A stretch of 64,000 nucleotides of DNA from JAKQIM01 sp029557965 (GTDB lineage Bacteria; Chloroflexota; Anaerolineae; Anaerolineales; UBA4823): the NCBI GenBank assembly GCA_035341015.1, contig DAOQUL010000002.1, positions 1 through 64,000 on the forward strand, written 5' to 3'. The notes under the pieces were generated by a model. That model was not told where the DNA came from. It made no database searches and worked only from the letters and a program-made list of their open reading frames with translations. This document shows positions 17,709 through 27,870 of the stretch, one piece after another. The translations under genes were made by a program, and so were the position numbers. The first letter of the stretch is position 1. Every line of letters begins with the position of its first letter.

Positions 17709-19319
17709 TTAGACCTGCCCAGCTTTTTCTTTTACAGCCTGCAAAAAGGCCAGGAACAAGGGATGCGGGCGGTTTGGACGCGATAGAAATTCGGGGTGGA
17801 ATTGGGTTGCCAGCATGAAGGGGTGGTCAACCAGCTCTGCGATTTCCACCAGGCGCCCATCAGGCGACACACCCGAGAAACACATACCATGCTTCTGCAA
17901 GACCTCACGATAGGTGTTGTTCAACTCAAAACGATGCCGGTGACGCTCTTGAACTTCGTTCACACCATATGCGTTGGCGGCGCGGCTGCCCGGCACCAAG
18001 CGGCAGGGATACAACCCCAGGCGCATGGTGCCGCCCATATCAGCGATGCTGCGTTGGTCAGGCATCAGGTCGATCACCGGCAGCGAAGTTGAACGATCGA
18101 ATTCGGTCGAGTTGGCATCATCACCCAGGCATTGGCGGGCGAAATCCACCACCATCAACTGCATACCCAGGCATAAGCCAAAGAAGGGTACCCGGTTTTC
18201 ACGCGCATAGCGAATGGCCTGCAGCTTGCCCTCGATGCCGCGGCTGCCGAAGCCGCCGGGCACCAAAATGCCGGCCGCGTTTTTGATCGCATCCATGCCG
18301 CGGCCCTTCTCCAACTCAGCAGAGTGCACCCAGGCAATATCCACCTCTACCCCCAAAGCCAGGCCGGCATGCTTGAGCGCCTCGCGCACGCTCATATAAG
18401 CATCGTGCAGTTCCACATATTTGCCCACCAAAGCCACCTTGACGCTGGGTTTTGGCGAGCGCACCCGCTCGAGCAGGTTTTCCCAATCGCTCCAATCGGG
18501 CTGGCGGCGGGCTTCTAAGCCCAGGCGCTTGAGCAGGTAATCGCCAATCCCTGCCTTCTCTAACAGCAAGGGTACTTCGTACAGGTAGGGCGTGGTGACC
18601 ATTGGAACAACTGCCTGGCGTTCGACATCGCAAAACAGGGCGATCTTTTCACACAGGTCATCGTCCACCGGATGGTCAGAGCGGGCAACGATCACATCGG
18701 GAGAGATGCCAATAGAACGCAGCTCACGCACCGAGTGTTGGGTGGGCTTGGTCTTCAACTCGCTGGTAGCGCCGATATACGGCAGCCAGGTGACGTGAAT
18801 GTAGAGCGTATTTTCGCGCCCAACGTCACTGCGCATCTGGCGCAGCGCTTCCAAAAAAGGCAGCGATTCGATATCACCCACCGTGCCACCCACCTCAATC
18901 AAGATGATTTCGGCATTGGTAGCCCGCTCCACCTGGGCAATGCGGCGCTTGATCTCATTCGTAATATGGGGAATGACCTGGATCGTACCGCCCAGGTAGT
19001 CGCCACGCCGCTCTTTGCCAATCACCTCGGCATACACCTGCCCGGTGGTCATATTGCAAACCCGGTTGAGGCTGGTGTCAATGAAACGTTCATAATGGCC
19101 CAGGTCCAGGTCAGTCTCAGCGCCGTCATCCAGCACGTATACTTCGCCGTGCTGGTAAGGGCTCATGGTGCCTGGGTCAACGTTGATATAGGGGTCCAGC
19201 TTCTGTGCAGAAACCGCAAAACCGCGTTCTTTCAGCAGGCGGCCCACCGCTGCGGCAGTCACCCCTTTGCCCACCGAACTCACCACCCCACCGGTAAAGA
19301 AGATGTACTTGGTTGTCAT
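17709..19319 (-). CDS. pyrG: CTP synthase
   Basis: This enzyme makes CTP from UTP with glutamine and ATP. The 536-residue product has the synthetase domain (TKYIFFTGGVVSSVGKG at the N-terminus, DPYINVDPGTMSPYQHGEVY) and a class I glutaminase domain with the nucleophile Cys in GLCLGMQ and the His-x-Glu of FHPEF near the C-terminus. A GGAGG ribosome site precedes the ATG. It lies upstream of eno on the same strand with a 127-base gap, and a terminator hairpin separates it from the roadblock gene upstream. Confidence 0.97.
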   Translation of the reverse strand: MTTKYIFFTGGVVSSVGKGVTAAAVGRLLKERGFAVSAQKLDPYINVDPGTMSPYQHGEVYVLDDGAETDLDLGHYERFIDTSLNRVCNMTTGQVYAEVIGKERRGDYLGGTIQVIPHITNEIKRRIAQVERATNAEIILIEVGGTVGDIESLPFLEALRQMRSDVGRENTLYIHVTWLPYIGATSELKTKPTQHSVRELRSIGISPDVIVARSDHPVDDDLCEKIALFCDVERQAVVPMVTTPYLYEVPLLLEKAGIGDYLLKRLGLEARRQPDWSDWENLLERVRSPKPSVKVALVGKYVELHDAYMSVREALKHAGLALGVEVDIAWVHSAELEKGRGMDAIKNAAGILVPGGFGSRGIEGKLQAIRYARENRVPFFGLCLGMQLMVVDFARQCLGDDANSTEFDRSTSLPVIDLMPDQRSIADMGGTMRLGLYPCRLVPGSRAANAYGVNEVQERHRHRFELNNTYREVLQKHGMCFSGVSPDGRLVEIAELVDHPFMLATQFHPEFLSRPNRPHPLFLAFLQAVKEKAGQV

Positions 19320-19374
19320 ACTGCCTCCTTATGGCTTTGCAACCCAGAATAACAAGGTTTCTTACAAACAAAGG

Positions 19375-19411
19375 CGGTGGGGAGGGCCGTTTACCGGCAA
19401 CCTCCCCACCG
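19375..19411 (-). terminator. Terminator of the roadblock gene
   Basis: An 11-bp perfect stem (19375-19385 with 19401-19411), extended inward by GCCG/CGGC pairing, is followed on the minus strand by a T-rich run (CTTTGTTTG). It separates the roadblock gene from pyrG. Confidence 0.7.
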
Positions 19412-19444
19412 TGAGTGTACTCTAGCTATTCATACCAGCAGCGA

Positions 19445-19819
19445 TCATCCCACGACACGCGCCAAGTCCTCGGCCGCGCGGCGCATTTCCAAAAAGATCA
19501 GCCCCAGCTTGGCCTGTTCGCGTGCCAGGGCTGTTAACACAGCTTCTCCGCCGACTGCGGTCAAGATCACGTACCCGTTGCCGCCCTTAATGTAAACCTG
19601 CTCTAAAGAGCCGCGCCCCAATTCCATCGAGATGCGCTCGCCCAGGCTGAGCATAGCCGCCGACATTGCCGACACACGATCTTCTTCTACATCCCCAGGA
19701 AGGGCCGAGGCCATGATCAAGCCATCTACCGAGACCACTGCTGAGGCCTCGATATCCGGCGAAGCAGCCTGCATATCGCGCAAGCGTGCCACCATTTGAT
19801 CTGTACGTGAGCGGGTCAT
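19445..19819 (-). CDS. Roadblock/LC7 domain protein
   Basis: The product is 124 residues and consists of one roadblock/LC7 domain (ASAVVSVDGLIMAS at the start of the fold, YIKGGNGYVILTAVGG in the central strands). In bacteria such proteins, for example MglB, act as GTPase-activating partners of small Ras-like GTPases such as MglA or as scaffold dimers. No MglA-like GTPase gene is present in this window, so a partner must lie elsewhere. The gene is flanked by an ISL3 insertion on its upstream side. Confidence 0.85.
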   Translation of the reverse strand: MTRSRTDQMVARLRDMQAASPDIEASAVVSVDGLIMASALPGDVEEDRVSAMSAAMLSLGERISMELGRGSLEQVYIKGGNGYVILTAVGGEAVLTALAREQAKLGLIFLEMRRAAEDLARVVG

Positions 19820-19923
19820 GAGATTCCTATCGCGAAGGTAGATAACCGAATTATTGAAGTGAAAAATCGCTTACCGCATTCAGTTTATGAGTTTACCACA
19901 TTTTCAGCGCTTGAGACATAAAG

Positions 19924-19931
19924 GTTTTGAT
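19924..19931. repeat. Target-site duplication, left copy
   Basis: GTTTTGAT directly abuts the left inverted repeat of the insertion sequence; the identical octamer abuts the right end at 21307-21314. Confidence 0.9.
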
Positions 19932-19952
19932 GGCTCATTGGGAGTTACCGTG
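19932..19952. repeat. Left terminal inverted repeat of the ISL3 element
   Basis: 21 bases that match the reverse complement of 21286-21306 at 20 of 21 positions (16 consecutive at the inner side). Confidence 0.92.
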
Positions 19953-19971
19953 ATTCGGCCACATATGGTGG

Positions 19972-21219
19972 TCAGCCTGCGAACAGGCGATAACCTTCCA
20001 AGTCGAGGAAGATGCGTTGGAAGAGATGCTTGAGATTGAACAATCCATAGCAACGTCGCTTGAGCACCTTGAGTTTGTTATTCAGGCCTTCGACAAAGCC
20101 GCTATTGTCTCGGCTGACGAAATAGTTGCTGATTTCTTGCCACCAGCGGCCCAGGGTGTTGATGAACTTATCAAAGCAGCGCAATCCACTTTTGGCAACG
20201 CGTTTGATCCAGGCCCGGATTCTGGCTTGGGCAGTTGTCTGAGTAGTGTGCAGGTCAAAAATGGCGGTCAATTGCTGCTGCAAGGTATAGGCCTGCTTCA
20301 GCTTGGGCGAGTAATGGAAAAGCTGCCTCAAGGTGCGTCTTTCATCGATGTCCAGGTCGGCAGGTTTCTTGCGCAAGGCCCACAGGCTACCCTTCAACTG
20401 CTTGTAGTCGGTATCGGGGAGCTCTTTTTTCAGCCGTCCCAATTCTTGCTTACGCAAGTCATCCAGGCCATCTCGATAAGCCCTGGCAACATGGAAACGA
20501 TCAATCACAATCCGCACATGCCCCAACACTTCTCGCACGGCTTCGGTAAAGCCCTCATACATATCACAGCATGCCGTATGGATGCTCTGCTGCAAGCGGG
20601 CCGGGATCGAGCGCAGAAATTCGACCACGGTATCCTTCTGGCGGTCTGGCAGAACTGCCAGGATGACCAGCCGTCCATCCAACAGGCGGGCGGTGATAAT
20701 CACCACAAAGTTGCGATGGCCTTTCTTGAGGGCAATTTCATCCAGCCCGATCACGCCCAACGCCGTATACTGCCACCAATCCACGCTGGCGCTGATTCGA
20801 CGCTCCAAGGCGCCCAAGACGCAATCATAGCCTATGCCTTCTTTAGCGCTTACATCCTCAATCGTCGAGTTCACCAGTTGCAGCAGCAGGTGGTCATCAT
20901 ACACAATACTATGGGGACTATTGCTCTCCCGCCACTCCAGACGCTCCGTCGTGGTGGGGTGCCCCTCGCACTCCAGGCACTGATACCGCCGTGGTCGATA
21001 GCGCAGATAACTCGGCCGTCCAAACACCGGCAGGTGTCGGATCGTCGTCCATTCATCATATCCGTGTCGCTTATGGATCGCCCGCCCACACCAACGGCAG
21101 AGCGTGCCTTCCTTTGCGCTCTCAATCGTGATGATCAATTCGCCAGCTTTGTTGATTTCTGTGCTCAATACCCGCACATCAGGAATATCCAAGGGGACGG
21201 TAACTTGTGCCTTTTTCAT
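19972..21219 (-). CDS. tnpA: ISL3-family transposase
   Basis: The product is 415 residues. An N-terminal zinc finger uses Cys41, Cys44, Cys81 and Cys84 (CRWCG and CLEC), followed by a helix-turn-helix-like part and an RNase H-like DDE domain: Asp160 in IGLDEIAL, Asp219 in CCDMYEGF and a C-terminal Glu in FVEGLNN. It catalyses movement of the surrounding element. The frame is intact and of usual family length. An inverted repeat (21264-21270 with 21278-21284) lies between the right end and the start codon and may hinder transcription entering from outside. Confidence 0.95.
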   Translation of the reverse strand: MKKAQVTVPLDIPDVRVLSTEINKAGELIITIESAKEGTLCRWCGRAIHKRHGYDEWTTIRHLPVFGRPSYLRYRPRRYQCLECEGHPTTTERLEWRESNSPHSIVYDDHLLLQLVNSTIEDVSAKEGIGYDCVLGALERRISASVDWWQYTALGVIGLDEIALKKGHRNFVVIITARLLDGRLVILAVLPDRQKDTVVEFLRSIPARLQQSIHTACCDMYEGFTEAVREVLGHVRIVIDRFHVARAYRDGLDDLRKQELGRLKKELPDTDYKQLKGSLWALRKKPADLDIDERRTLRQLFHYSPKLKQAYTLQQQLTAIFDLHTTQTTAQARIRAWIKRVAKSGLRCFDKFINTLGRWWQEISNYFVSRDNSGFVEGLNNKLKVLKRRCYGLFNLKHLFQRIFLDLEGYRLFAG

Positions 21220-21285
21220 CTGCTTATTTTACCTGCACTTCAGCTATTCCTTTGGCGCTATTTTACCCCCACATCTGGGGGGTAC

Positions 21286-21306
21286 CACGGTAACTCCCAA
21301 TGAACC
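21286..21306. repeat. Right terminal inverted repeat of the ISL3 element
   Basis: Partner of 19932-19952; ends directly at the second GTTTTGAT copy. Confidence 0.92.
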
Positions 21307-21314
21307 GTTTTGAT
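21307..21314. repeat. Target-site duplication, right copy
   Basis: GTTTTGAT, identical to 19924-19931. Confidence 0.9.
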
Positions 21315-21340
21315 AGGTAAGGGGCTGGGCGCCCTGTGCG

Positions 21341-23920
21341 CTATTTGCCGCCGAATTTTCTTTGCCACTCAAAGAGCTTGTTCAAGGCTTCGATTGGCGA
21401 AAGGCTGTTGATATCCAGGATTTTCAACTCATCCAGCAGGGGGTTGGTCTCGGGGAACAAAGCCATCTGGCGCGGCAGGTCAGGAGACAGCTTGACCGCC
21501 TTGCCAGAGCTCTTTTCAAGCTGGCGCAAGATCTCTTCTGCGCGCTGCACCACCGGCTTGGGCAGCCCGGCCAACTGCCCCACGTGAATGCCATAGGACC
21601 GGTCGGCCCCGCCAGGAATGATCTTGTGTAAGAACACCACCTGCCCGCCCGTCTCACTGACCGCCACGTTATAGTTACGCACACCCGGCAGCAGGTCAGC
21701 CAACTGGGTCAGCTCGTGATAGTGGGTGGCAAATAAGGTCTTGGCGCGCAGGTCTGGGTGATTATGAATATACTCAACCACCGCCCAGGCGATCGAAACA
21801 CCATCGTAAGTGCTGGTTCCGCGGCCAATCTCATCCAAGATCAACAGGCTGCGCCGCGTGGCGTGGTGAAGGATATTGGCGGTTTCAACCATCTCCACCA
21901 TAAAGGTAGATTGGCCCGAATGGATCTCATCTTGAGCGCCGATGCGGGTAAAGATGCGGTCCATCAGGCCGATGCGGGCCGAAGCCGCCGGCACAAAGCC
22001 ACCCATCTGCGCCATCAGCACAATCAGGGCCACCTGGCGCAAGAAGGTAGATTTACCCGACATATTCGGCCCCGTCAGAATGCGGATGCGCTCATCGGGC
22101 TCAAAGATCGTCTCATTTGGCACAAAGCGTTCTCCGCTCAAGGTGTGCTCTACCACCGGGTGGCGGCCTTCATGGATCTCGAGCGCATCATCTTCAACTA
22201 CTTCTGGCCGCACATAACCGTTCAGGGCGGCGGCCTCTGCCAGGGCTGCCAGCACATCCAGCTCAGCCAGGCAGCGCGCGGTGCTCAGCAAACGGCCCGA
22301 GACGCCCGCCAGGCGCTCGCACAATTCTCGGAAGAGACGCGTTTCGATCTCGTGAATTCGGTCTTCAGCGTTCAGCACCAGCGTCTCGTATTCCTTCATC
22401 TCCGGCGTGATGTAACGCTCGGCGTTGACCAGGGTCTGCTTGCGAATATATTCGGCCGGGGCCATTTCGGTGTTGGAATGGGTGATCTCAATATAATACC
22501 CAAAGACCTTGTTATACCCCACCTTTAAGGACTTGATCCCCGTGCGTTCCCTTTCCACAGCTTCAAGGTTGGCAATCCATTCGCGAGCATGCCGCGAACG
22601 TTCTACCACCCCATCTAACTCGGCCGAGTATCCCGAGCGAAAAATGCCCACGTTCTGCAGCGTGGCTGGGGGGTCGTCGGCGACGGCTGTCTCCAGCAAG
22701 GCCAGCTCATCGGCGCATACATCGAAACCAGACAGGAAGGGTGTCAAAGCTTCAGACGGCTGGGCCGCCAACAGGGCAGCGATTCCCGGCAGGCTGCGCA
22801 ATGTGCTGCGCAAAGCCACCAGGTCGCGCGGCTGGGCGGTACCGCCGACCACGCGCGTGGTCAGCCGCTCCAGGTCATTTAAGGGTTTGAAAGCCGCCCG
22901 CAGCTCGGCTCTCAACAACCCCTGCTCGTAGAAACAAGCCACCCCATCCTGGCGCCGGCGCACCTGGGCCACATCCAGCAGGGGCTTGCTGACCCACTGG
23001 CGCATCAGGCGCTTGCCCATCAAGGTGACTGCATAATCCAGCTCGCCCAACAGTGAGCCGCGCATACTGCCGCTACGGATGGTCTCGGTCAGTTCAAGGT
23101 TGCGGCGCGTAGAAGCATCCAGGATCATGAATTCTGACAGTTGGTAGGTGCTCAAACGGGTCAAGAGCCTCAACGCGGCAGGCTGGGTTTCAGCCAGGTA
23201 CTGCGGGATGACACCCGCGGCGCGCACTGCCAACCCCATCTCTCGCAGGCCAAAGCCGTCCAAAGAGGCAACAGCAAAATGGCGCATCAAAGATTCCTGG
23301 CAGCGTCCAGGCTCAAAACGCCAGGCCGGCCAGGCAGTGGTATGGCCTGGCAGGCCATCTGGCAGCACCAACTGGTCAGGATGCAAGATCTCAGCCGGGC
23401 GTAAGCGCACCAACTCGGCGCGCAGCACAGTATGAATATTTTCGCCTTCTAGTTCTGTGGTCGCAAATTCACCCGTGGTAATATCCACATAAGCCACCCC
23501 GGCCCGCCCATCTTGGATCACCACGCTAGCCAGGTAATTGTTCGAGTCGGCCGGCAGCAAACCGGGCTCTACCAATGTGCCGGGGGTGACCACCCGCACC
23601 ACTTTGCGCGGGAACAAACCCTTTACCGGCTGGTCGCCCACCTGTTCACAAATTGCCACGTGGAAGCCGCCCTCAATCAAGCGCGCCAGGTAGTTCTCAA
23701 CGGCGTGGTGTGGAATGCCTGCCATAGGGATGCGTACCCCCTTGGCCACATTGCGCGAGGTAAGCACAATATCCAGCTCACGCGATGCAATCTCCGCATC
23801 CTGGTCAAAAGTCTCATAGAAATCGCCCAGGCGGAAGAAGACAATGGCATTGGGGTGCTGGCGTTTGATCTCTAAATACTGTTTACGGATCGGGGTGATG
23901 TCGTCATCGGTGTTTGACAT
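21341..23920 (-). CDS. mutS: DNA mismatch repair protein MutS
   Basis: MutS recognises mismatches and starts methyl-independent or MutL-dependent repair. The 859-residue protein has the N-terminal mismatch-binding domain (TPIRKQYLEIKRQHPNAIVFF, with the FYETF motif carrying the base-stacking Phe and Glu), the connector and lever domains, and the ABC-type ATPase with Walker A GPNMSGKSTFLRQ, Walker B-like LLILDEIGRGTSTYDG and the FATHYHEL switch. Length is normal for the MutS1 branch. It has a GGAGG site before the ATG. No mutL gene is adjacent. The ISL3 element inserted 26 bases beyond its stop codon. Confidence 0.97.
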   Translation of the reverse strand: MSNTDDDITPIRKQYLEIKRQHPNAIVFFRLGDFYETFDQDAEIASRELDIVLTSRNVAKGVRIPMAGIPHHAVENYLARLIEGGFHVAICEQVGDQPVKGLFPRKVVRVVTPGTLVEPGLLPADSNNYLASVVIQDGRAGVAYVDITTGEFATTELEGENIHTVLRAELVRLRPAEILHPDQLVLPDGLPGHTTAWPAWRFEPGRCQESLMRHFAVASLDGFGLREMGLAVRAAGVIPQYLAETQPAALRLLTRLSTYQLSEFMILDASTRRNLELTETIRSGSMRGSLLGELDYAVTLMGKRLMRQWVSKPLLDVAQVRRRQDGVACFYEQGLLRAELRAAFKPLNDLERLTTRVVGGTAQPRDLVALRSTLRSLPGIAALLAAQPSEALTPFLSGFDVCADELALLETAVADDPPATLQNVGIFRSGYSAELDGVVERSRHAREWIANLEAVERERTGIKSLKVGYNKVFGYYIEITHSNTEMAPAEYIRKQTLVNAERYITPEMKEYETLVLNAEDRIHEIETRLFRELCERLAGVSGRLLSTARCLAELDVLAALAEAAALNGYVRPEVVEDDALEIHEGRHPVVEHTLSGERFVPNETIFEPDERIRILTGPNMSGKSTFLRQVALIVLMAQMGGFVPAASARIGLMDRIFTRIGAQDEIHSGQSTFMVEMVETANILHHATRRSLLILDEIGRGTSTYDGVSIAWAVVEYIHNHPDLRAKTLFATHYHELTQLADLLPGVRNYNVAVSETGGQVVFLHKIIPGGADRSYGIHVGQLAGLPKPVVQRAEEILRQLEKSSGKAVKLSPDLPRQMALFPETNPLLDELKILDINSLSPIEALNKLFEWQRKFGGK

Positions 23921-24055
23921 GCGGCCTCCACAAAAAAGGTGCCATCATTCTATATCTTGCCGCCAAAACTCGCAAGGTACAAGAGAAAACATTTGTAAAC
24001 GTTCCGGCAAGGCGGTGATTTGGGCGGCGAATGGCGAAAATCGCTTCAGATAAGG

Positions 24056-24084
24056 TTGTATTTTTCTGGTACCGCGGCTATAAT
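24056..24084 (+). promoter_or_regulatory. Sigma-70-type promoter of the ABC ATPase gene
   Basis: TTGTAT (24056-24061), a 17-base spacer and a perfect TATAAT (24079-24084). An AAAGGAG ribosome site follows at 24106-24112, seven bases before the ATG. Confidence 0.7.
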
Positions 24085-24119
24085 TACGTCACTATATTCT
24101 CGTTGAAAGGAGAAAATCA

Positions 24120-25220
<1,101 letters not shown>

Positions 25221-25256
25221 TCGATGGCGCTCACCCGCCAACAGTAGCAACATCAC

Positions 25257-25313
25257 AAACGTCTCCCCACGCAACCTGTTCCGGTCAATCCGAGACATCG
25301 TGGGGGGACGTTT
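25257..25313 (+). terminator. Terminator after the ABC ATPase gene
   Basis: 15-bp arms (25257-25271 and 25299-25313) with one T-G wobble; the right arm ends in TTT. The loop is 27 bases. It lies 36 bases past the stop codon and 31 bases before gpmA. Confidence 0.65.
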
Positions 25314-25344
25314 GGTATCTATCAAAAAAAAATGGAGTAAACAC

Positions 25345-26100
25345 ATGGAAGCTACATACAAACTTGTCCTCGTCCGCCACGGGCAAAGCACTTGGAACCT
25401 TGAAAACCGCTTCACTGGTTGGACCGACGTCGGCTTGACCGATCAAGGCGTCAAAGAAGCACATGAAGGCGGGCGATTGCTGCGCGAGGGCGGTTTCCAA
25501 TTTGATATCGCCTACACCTCGGTGCTCAAGCGCGCCATCAAAACCCTGTGGATCGTGTTGGAAGAAATGGAACTGGAATGGATCCCGGTTGTACGCGCCT
25601 GGCAGCTTAATGAGCGTCATTATGGCGCGCTGCAAGGCTTGAATAAAGCCGAGATGGCAGTTCAGTACGGCGAGTCGCAGGTCAAACAGTGGCGGCGCAG
25701 CTACGACATCCAGCCGCCGGCGCTTGAGCTTGACGATCCACGTCACCCGCGCTTCGACCGCCGCTATGCAGGCTTGAGCGAGACAGAAGCCCCGCGCACC
25801 GAATGCCTGAAAGACACCGTCAACCGTATGCTGCCATATTGGCATTCTACGATTGCTCCGGCAGTCAAATCAGGGCAGCGCGTGCTGGTGGCTGCCCACG
25901 GCAACAGCCTGCGCGCCCTGGTCAAATACCTGGATAACATTTCGGACGAGGCCATCGTCGAATTGAATATCCCCACCGGCGTGCCCTTGGTGTATGAGCT
26001 GAACGCCGATCTGAAGCCCATAAAAAGCTATTACCTGGGTGATGCTGAGGCCGTGCGCAAGGCCGCCGAAGCGGTGGCTAACCAGGGTAAAGCCAAATAA
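25345..26100 (+). CDS. gpmA: 2,3-bisphosphoglycerate-dependent phosphoglycerate mutase
   Basis: This enzyme interconverts 3- and 2-phosphoglycerate, the step before enolase. The 251-residue product has the phosphohistidine motif LVLVRHGQSTWN, the conserved RFTGWTDVGLT, the second substrate motif NERHYGALQGLNK and the second catalytic His in VAAHGNSLRALV. The start at 25345 (METYK-type beginning, with GGAG upstream) fits the family; the in-frame ATG at 25300 lies within the preceding terminator hairpin and is rejected. The tail is a short Ala/Lys-rich extension. Confidence 0.95.
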   Translation: MEATYKLVLVRHGQSTWNLENRFTGWTDVGLTDQGVKEAHEGGRLLREGGFQFDIAYTSVLKRAIKTLWIVLEEMELEWIPVVRAWQLNERHYGALQGLNKAEMAVQYGESQVKQWRRSYDIQPPALELDDPRHPRFDRRYAGLSETEAPRTECLKDTVNRMLPYWHSTIAPAVKSGQRVLVAAHGNSLRALVKYLDNISDEAIVELNIPTGVPLVYELNADLKPIKSYYLGDAEAVRKAAEAVANQGKAK

Positions 26101-26126
26101 ACTTTGTAACCTGAGCAAGAAATTGG

Positions 26127-26174
26127 TTCGGGGTGTAAACAGCGTTTGCTGCCCGTTTGCACCCCGAATTTTTT
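26127..26174 (+). terminator. Rho-independent terminator of gpmA
   Basis: 14-bp arms (26127-26140 and 26155-26168, one wobble) are followed by six T residues (26169-26174), 26 bases after the stop codon. Confidence 0.9.
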
Positions 26175-26259
26175 AAACTTGACAGCGGGGTGCAGTTGGC
26201 AAAAAACAGGGTTTTGCACCCAAAAGGAAGTCCAGGGGAGTAATAAATATTGCAATCTC

Positions 26260-26287
26260 GTGACAAAATCCGATTATCCGATATAAT
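26260..26287 (+). promoter_or_regulatory. Promoter of the lipoprotein gene
   Basis: GTGACA (26260-26265), 16-base spacer and TATAAT (26282-26287). The start codon at 26358 leaves a leader of about 65 bases with AAAGGAG near its end. The ATG at 26250 is upstream of this promoter and is not used. Confidence 0.65.
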
Positions 26288-26357
26288 TGAAAATGATACT
26301 GCAAGGCTCAAAAAAGACGCCAACCACAATCATTCATTTCCAAAGGAGAGAAGATCT

Positions 26358-27806
26358 ATGAAACACAAGCGTATCGCACTTGTCTTTATCGTCTTGGTAT
26401 TGGTCGCCAGCATCCTGGCCTGCGGTGGCAGCGCTGCACCCACAGCCACTGTGCCGCCCACCCAGCCGCCGCCCACCCAGCCGCCGGCCCCCACCAATAC
26501 CCCGGTTCCACCGCCGCCCACCGATACGGCTGTTCCGCCCACTGAGCCCCCTGCCGCAGAGCCCACAGCAGATACCAGCGGCACCACCGCCCCCAATATT
26601 GTCGCCGGGCAGATCAATATTGTGCAAGTCACCGGCTACAAGGATTCGTGGGATGATTGGCACATTGTGGGCCTGGTCAGCAATAACACGGCCCGTGCGG
26701 TTAATGATATCGAGATCGAAGTAGAGATCCTGGACGCCAACGGGGCCTCTCTCTACAAAGAAACCGCCTATGCCGACCTGTGGTCTCTTGCACCTGAAGA
26801 AATCAGCACCTTCGATGTATGGGTCTACGAAGACCTGCCCACTGCCGACACGGTCAGCGCAGTGGTGGTTGGCAATGGCACCACCGAATTGGAACGCGCC
26901 ACGGTAGATTTCCAGAATGTCAGCATGGTCGTTGACGACTACGATGATATTTACCTGACCGGCGAGTTGGTAAACAATGGCAGCCAACCCATCTCTATCG
27001 ACGGCCTGTCAGCCGCCCTGTTCGACGATGCCGGCTCGATCGTGACCTCCGACTCATCCTACACCATGCGCCGCTACCTGGATCCTGGCGACAGCGGCCC
27101 CTTCCGCATCACTCTGGACGCCCCTGAAGGCCAGGCCGCATCGCTGACCGACTACACATTCTACACGGATGTTGGAGTTGAAGGTGCCGCTGAGGTCTAC
27201 GACCTTACCTTGTCAGAAGACCATTACAGTTACATTGACGCTTACGATAACTTCCACCTGGTCGGCACGGTGACCAACAACAGCAGCGAAGCCCTGAACG
27301 TTTCGCTGGTAGCAGGGCTGTATGACGCGGCCGGCAACTGCCTGGACGCCGCATCGCTCTCCCTACCGGTGTATTCTCTGGCGCCAGGCGAAACGATGGC
27401 TTATGATTTCGATGGTTGGGGCCCGGTCAACTACGCCAGCGGCACTTATGACGCTGCCGATAGCTACCGCGTGGTGGTCGACTGGAACTGGACTTACACC
27501 AGCTACAGCGAAGTGGTGGATATCGTTACCGTTGAAGCCAACGATGCCAACGATTACGACGGCTACCAATTGAACTTCACCGGCCAGGTACTCAACAACT
27601 CGGGCCGCGATCTGACCGGCGCCACGGTCATTGTGGTGATCTACGACAAGGCCTCTGGCCAGGTCATCGCCACCGATTACGGCTGGATCTTCGATGATAT
27701 TGTCAACAATGCCTCCGCCGATTATGAGGTTGCAGTTTACCTGCCCGAAGGCTTTGATATCAACTCTGCCGAATATGAGATCCTGGTCAAGGGCGACCTG
27801 CCCTAA
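26358..27806 (+). CDS. Lipoprotein with Pro/Thr-rich stalk and FxLYD-like repeats
   Basis: The product is 482 residues. A lipoprotein signal ends in ILACGG with the lipid-bearing Cys at residue 22. Residues about 28-75 are a Pro/Thr-rich stalk (PPTQPPPTQPP-type). The rest holds about four beta-sandwich repeats of the FxLYD type, each with a pattern like HIVGLVSNNTARAVNDIEI, HLVGTVTNNSSEALNVSL and NFTGQVLNNSGRDLTGATV. It should sit on the outer face of the membrane. The repeats are common in Chloroflexota and Firmicutes surface proteins; ligand and role are unknown. The start is supported by AAAGGAG and by the lipobox distance. Confidence 0.82.
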   Translation: MKHKRIALVFIVLVLVASILACGGSAAPTATVPPTQPPPTQPPAPTNTPVPPPPTDTAVPPTEPPAAEPTADTSGTTAPNIVAGQINIVQVTGYKDSWDDWHIVGLVSNNTARAVNDIEIEVEILDANGASLYKETAYADLWSLAPEEISTFDVWVYEDLPTADTVSAVVVGNGTTELERATVDFQNVSMVVDDYDDIYLTGELVNNGSQPISIDGLSAALFDDAGSIVTSDSSYTMRRYLDPGDSGPFRITLDAPEGQAASLTDYTFYTDVGVEGAAEVYDLTLSEDHYSYIDAYDNFHLVGTVTNNSSEALNVSLVAGLYDAAGNCLDAASLSLPVYSLAPGETMAYDFDGWGPVNYASGTYDAADSYRVVVDWNWTYTSYSEVVDIVTVEANDANDYDGYQLNFTGQVLNNSGRDLTGATVIVVIYDKASGQVIATDYGWIFDDIVNNASADYEVAVYLPEGFDINSAEYEILVKGDLP

Positions 27807-27814
27807 CAGACCCT

Positions 27815-27862
27815 GTTAAAAACAACACGCCTGGCCGGCCGGCCAGGCGTGTTGTTTTTAAC
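27815..27862. terminator. Bidirectional terminator, 22-bp perfect arms
   Basis: Left arm 27815-27836, loop GGCC, right arm 27841-27862, with no mismatch. The outer parts are A5/T5 tracts, so the hairpin can stop both the lipoprotein transcript and the DUF4350 transcript. Confidence 0.92.
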
Positions 27863-27870
27863 AATCAACT

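Larger units (their letters stand above)
19932..21306. mobile_element. Complete ISL3-family insertion sequence, 1375 bp
   Basis: The element is bounded by 21-bp terminal inverted repeats with one mismatch (19932-19952 and 21286-21306), beginning GGCTCATTGGG or GGTTCATTGGG. It carries one intact transposase gene on the minus strand and is flanked by a perfect 8-bp target duplication. ISL3 elements typically make 8-bp duplications, so family, ends and target are mutually consistent. It landed between the roadblock gene and mutS without breaking either. Intact ends and gene suggest recent insertion. Confidence 0.93.

Noticed and set aside
20017..21303. A 428-codon open frame on the plus strand
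   Set aside because: It is the exact antisense of the ISL3 transposase, has no family motifs, and the transposase frame has all catalytic residues.
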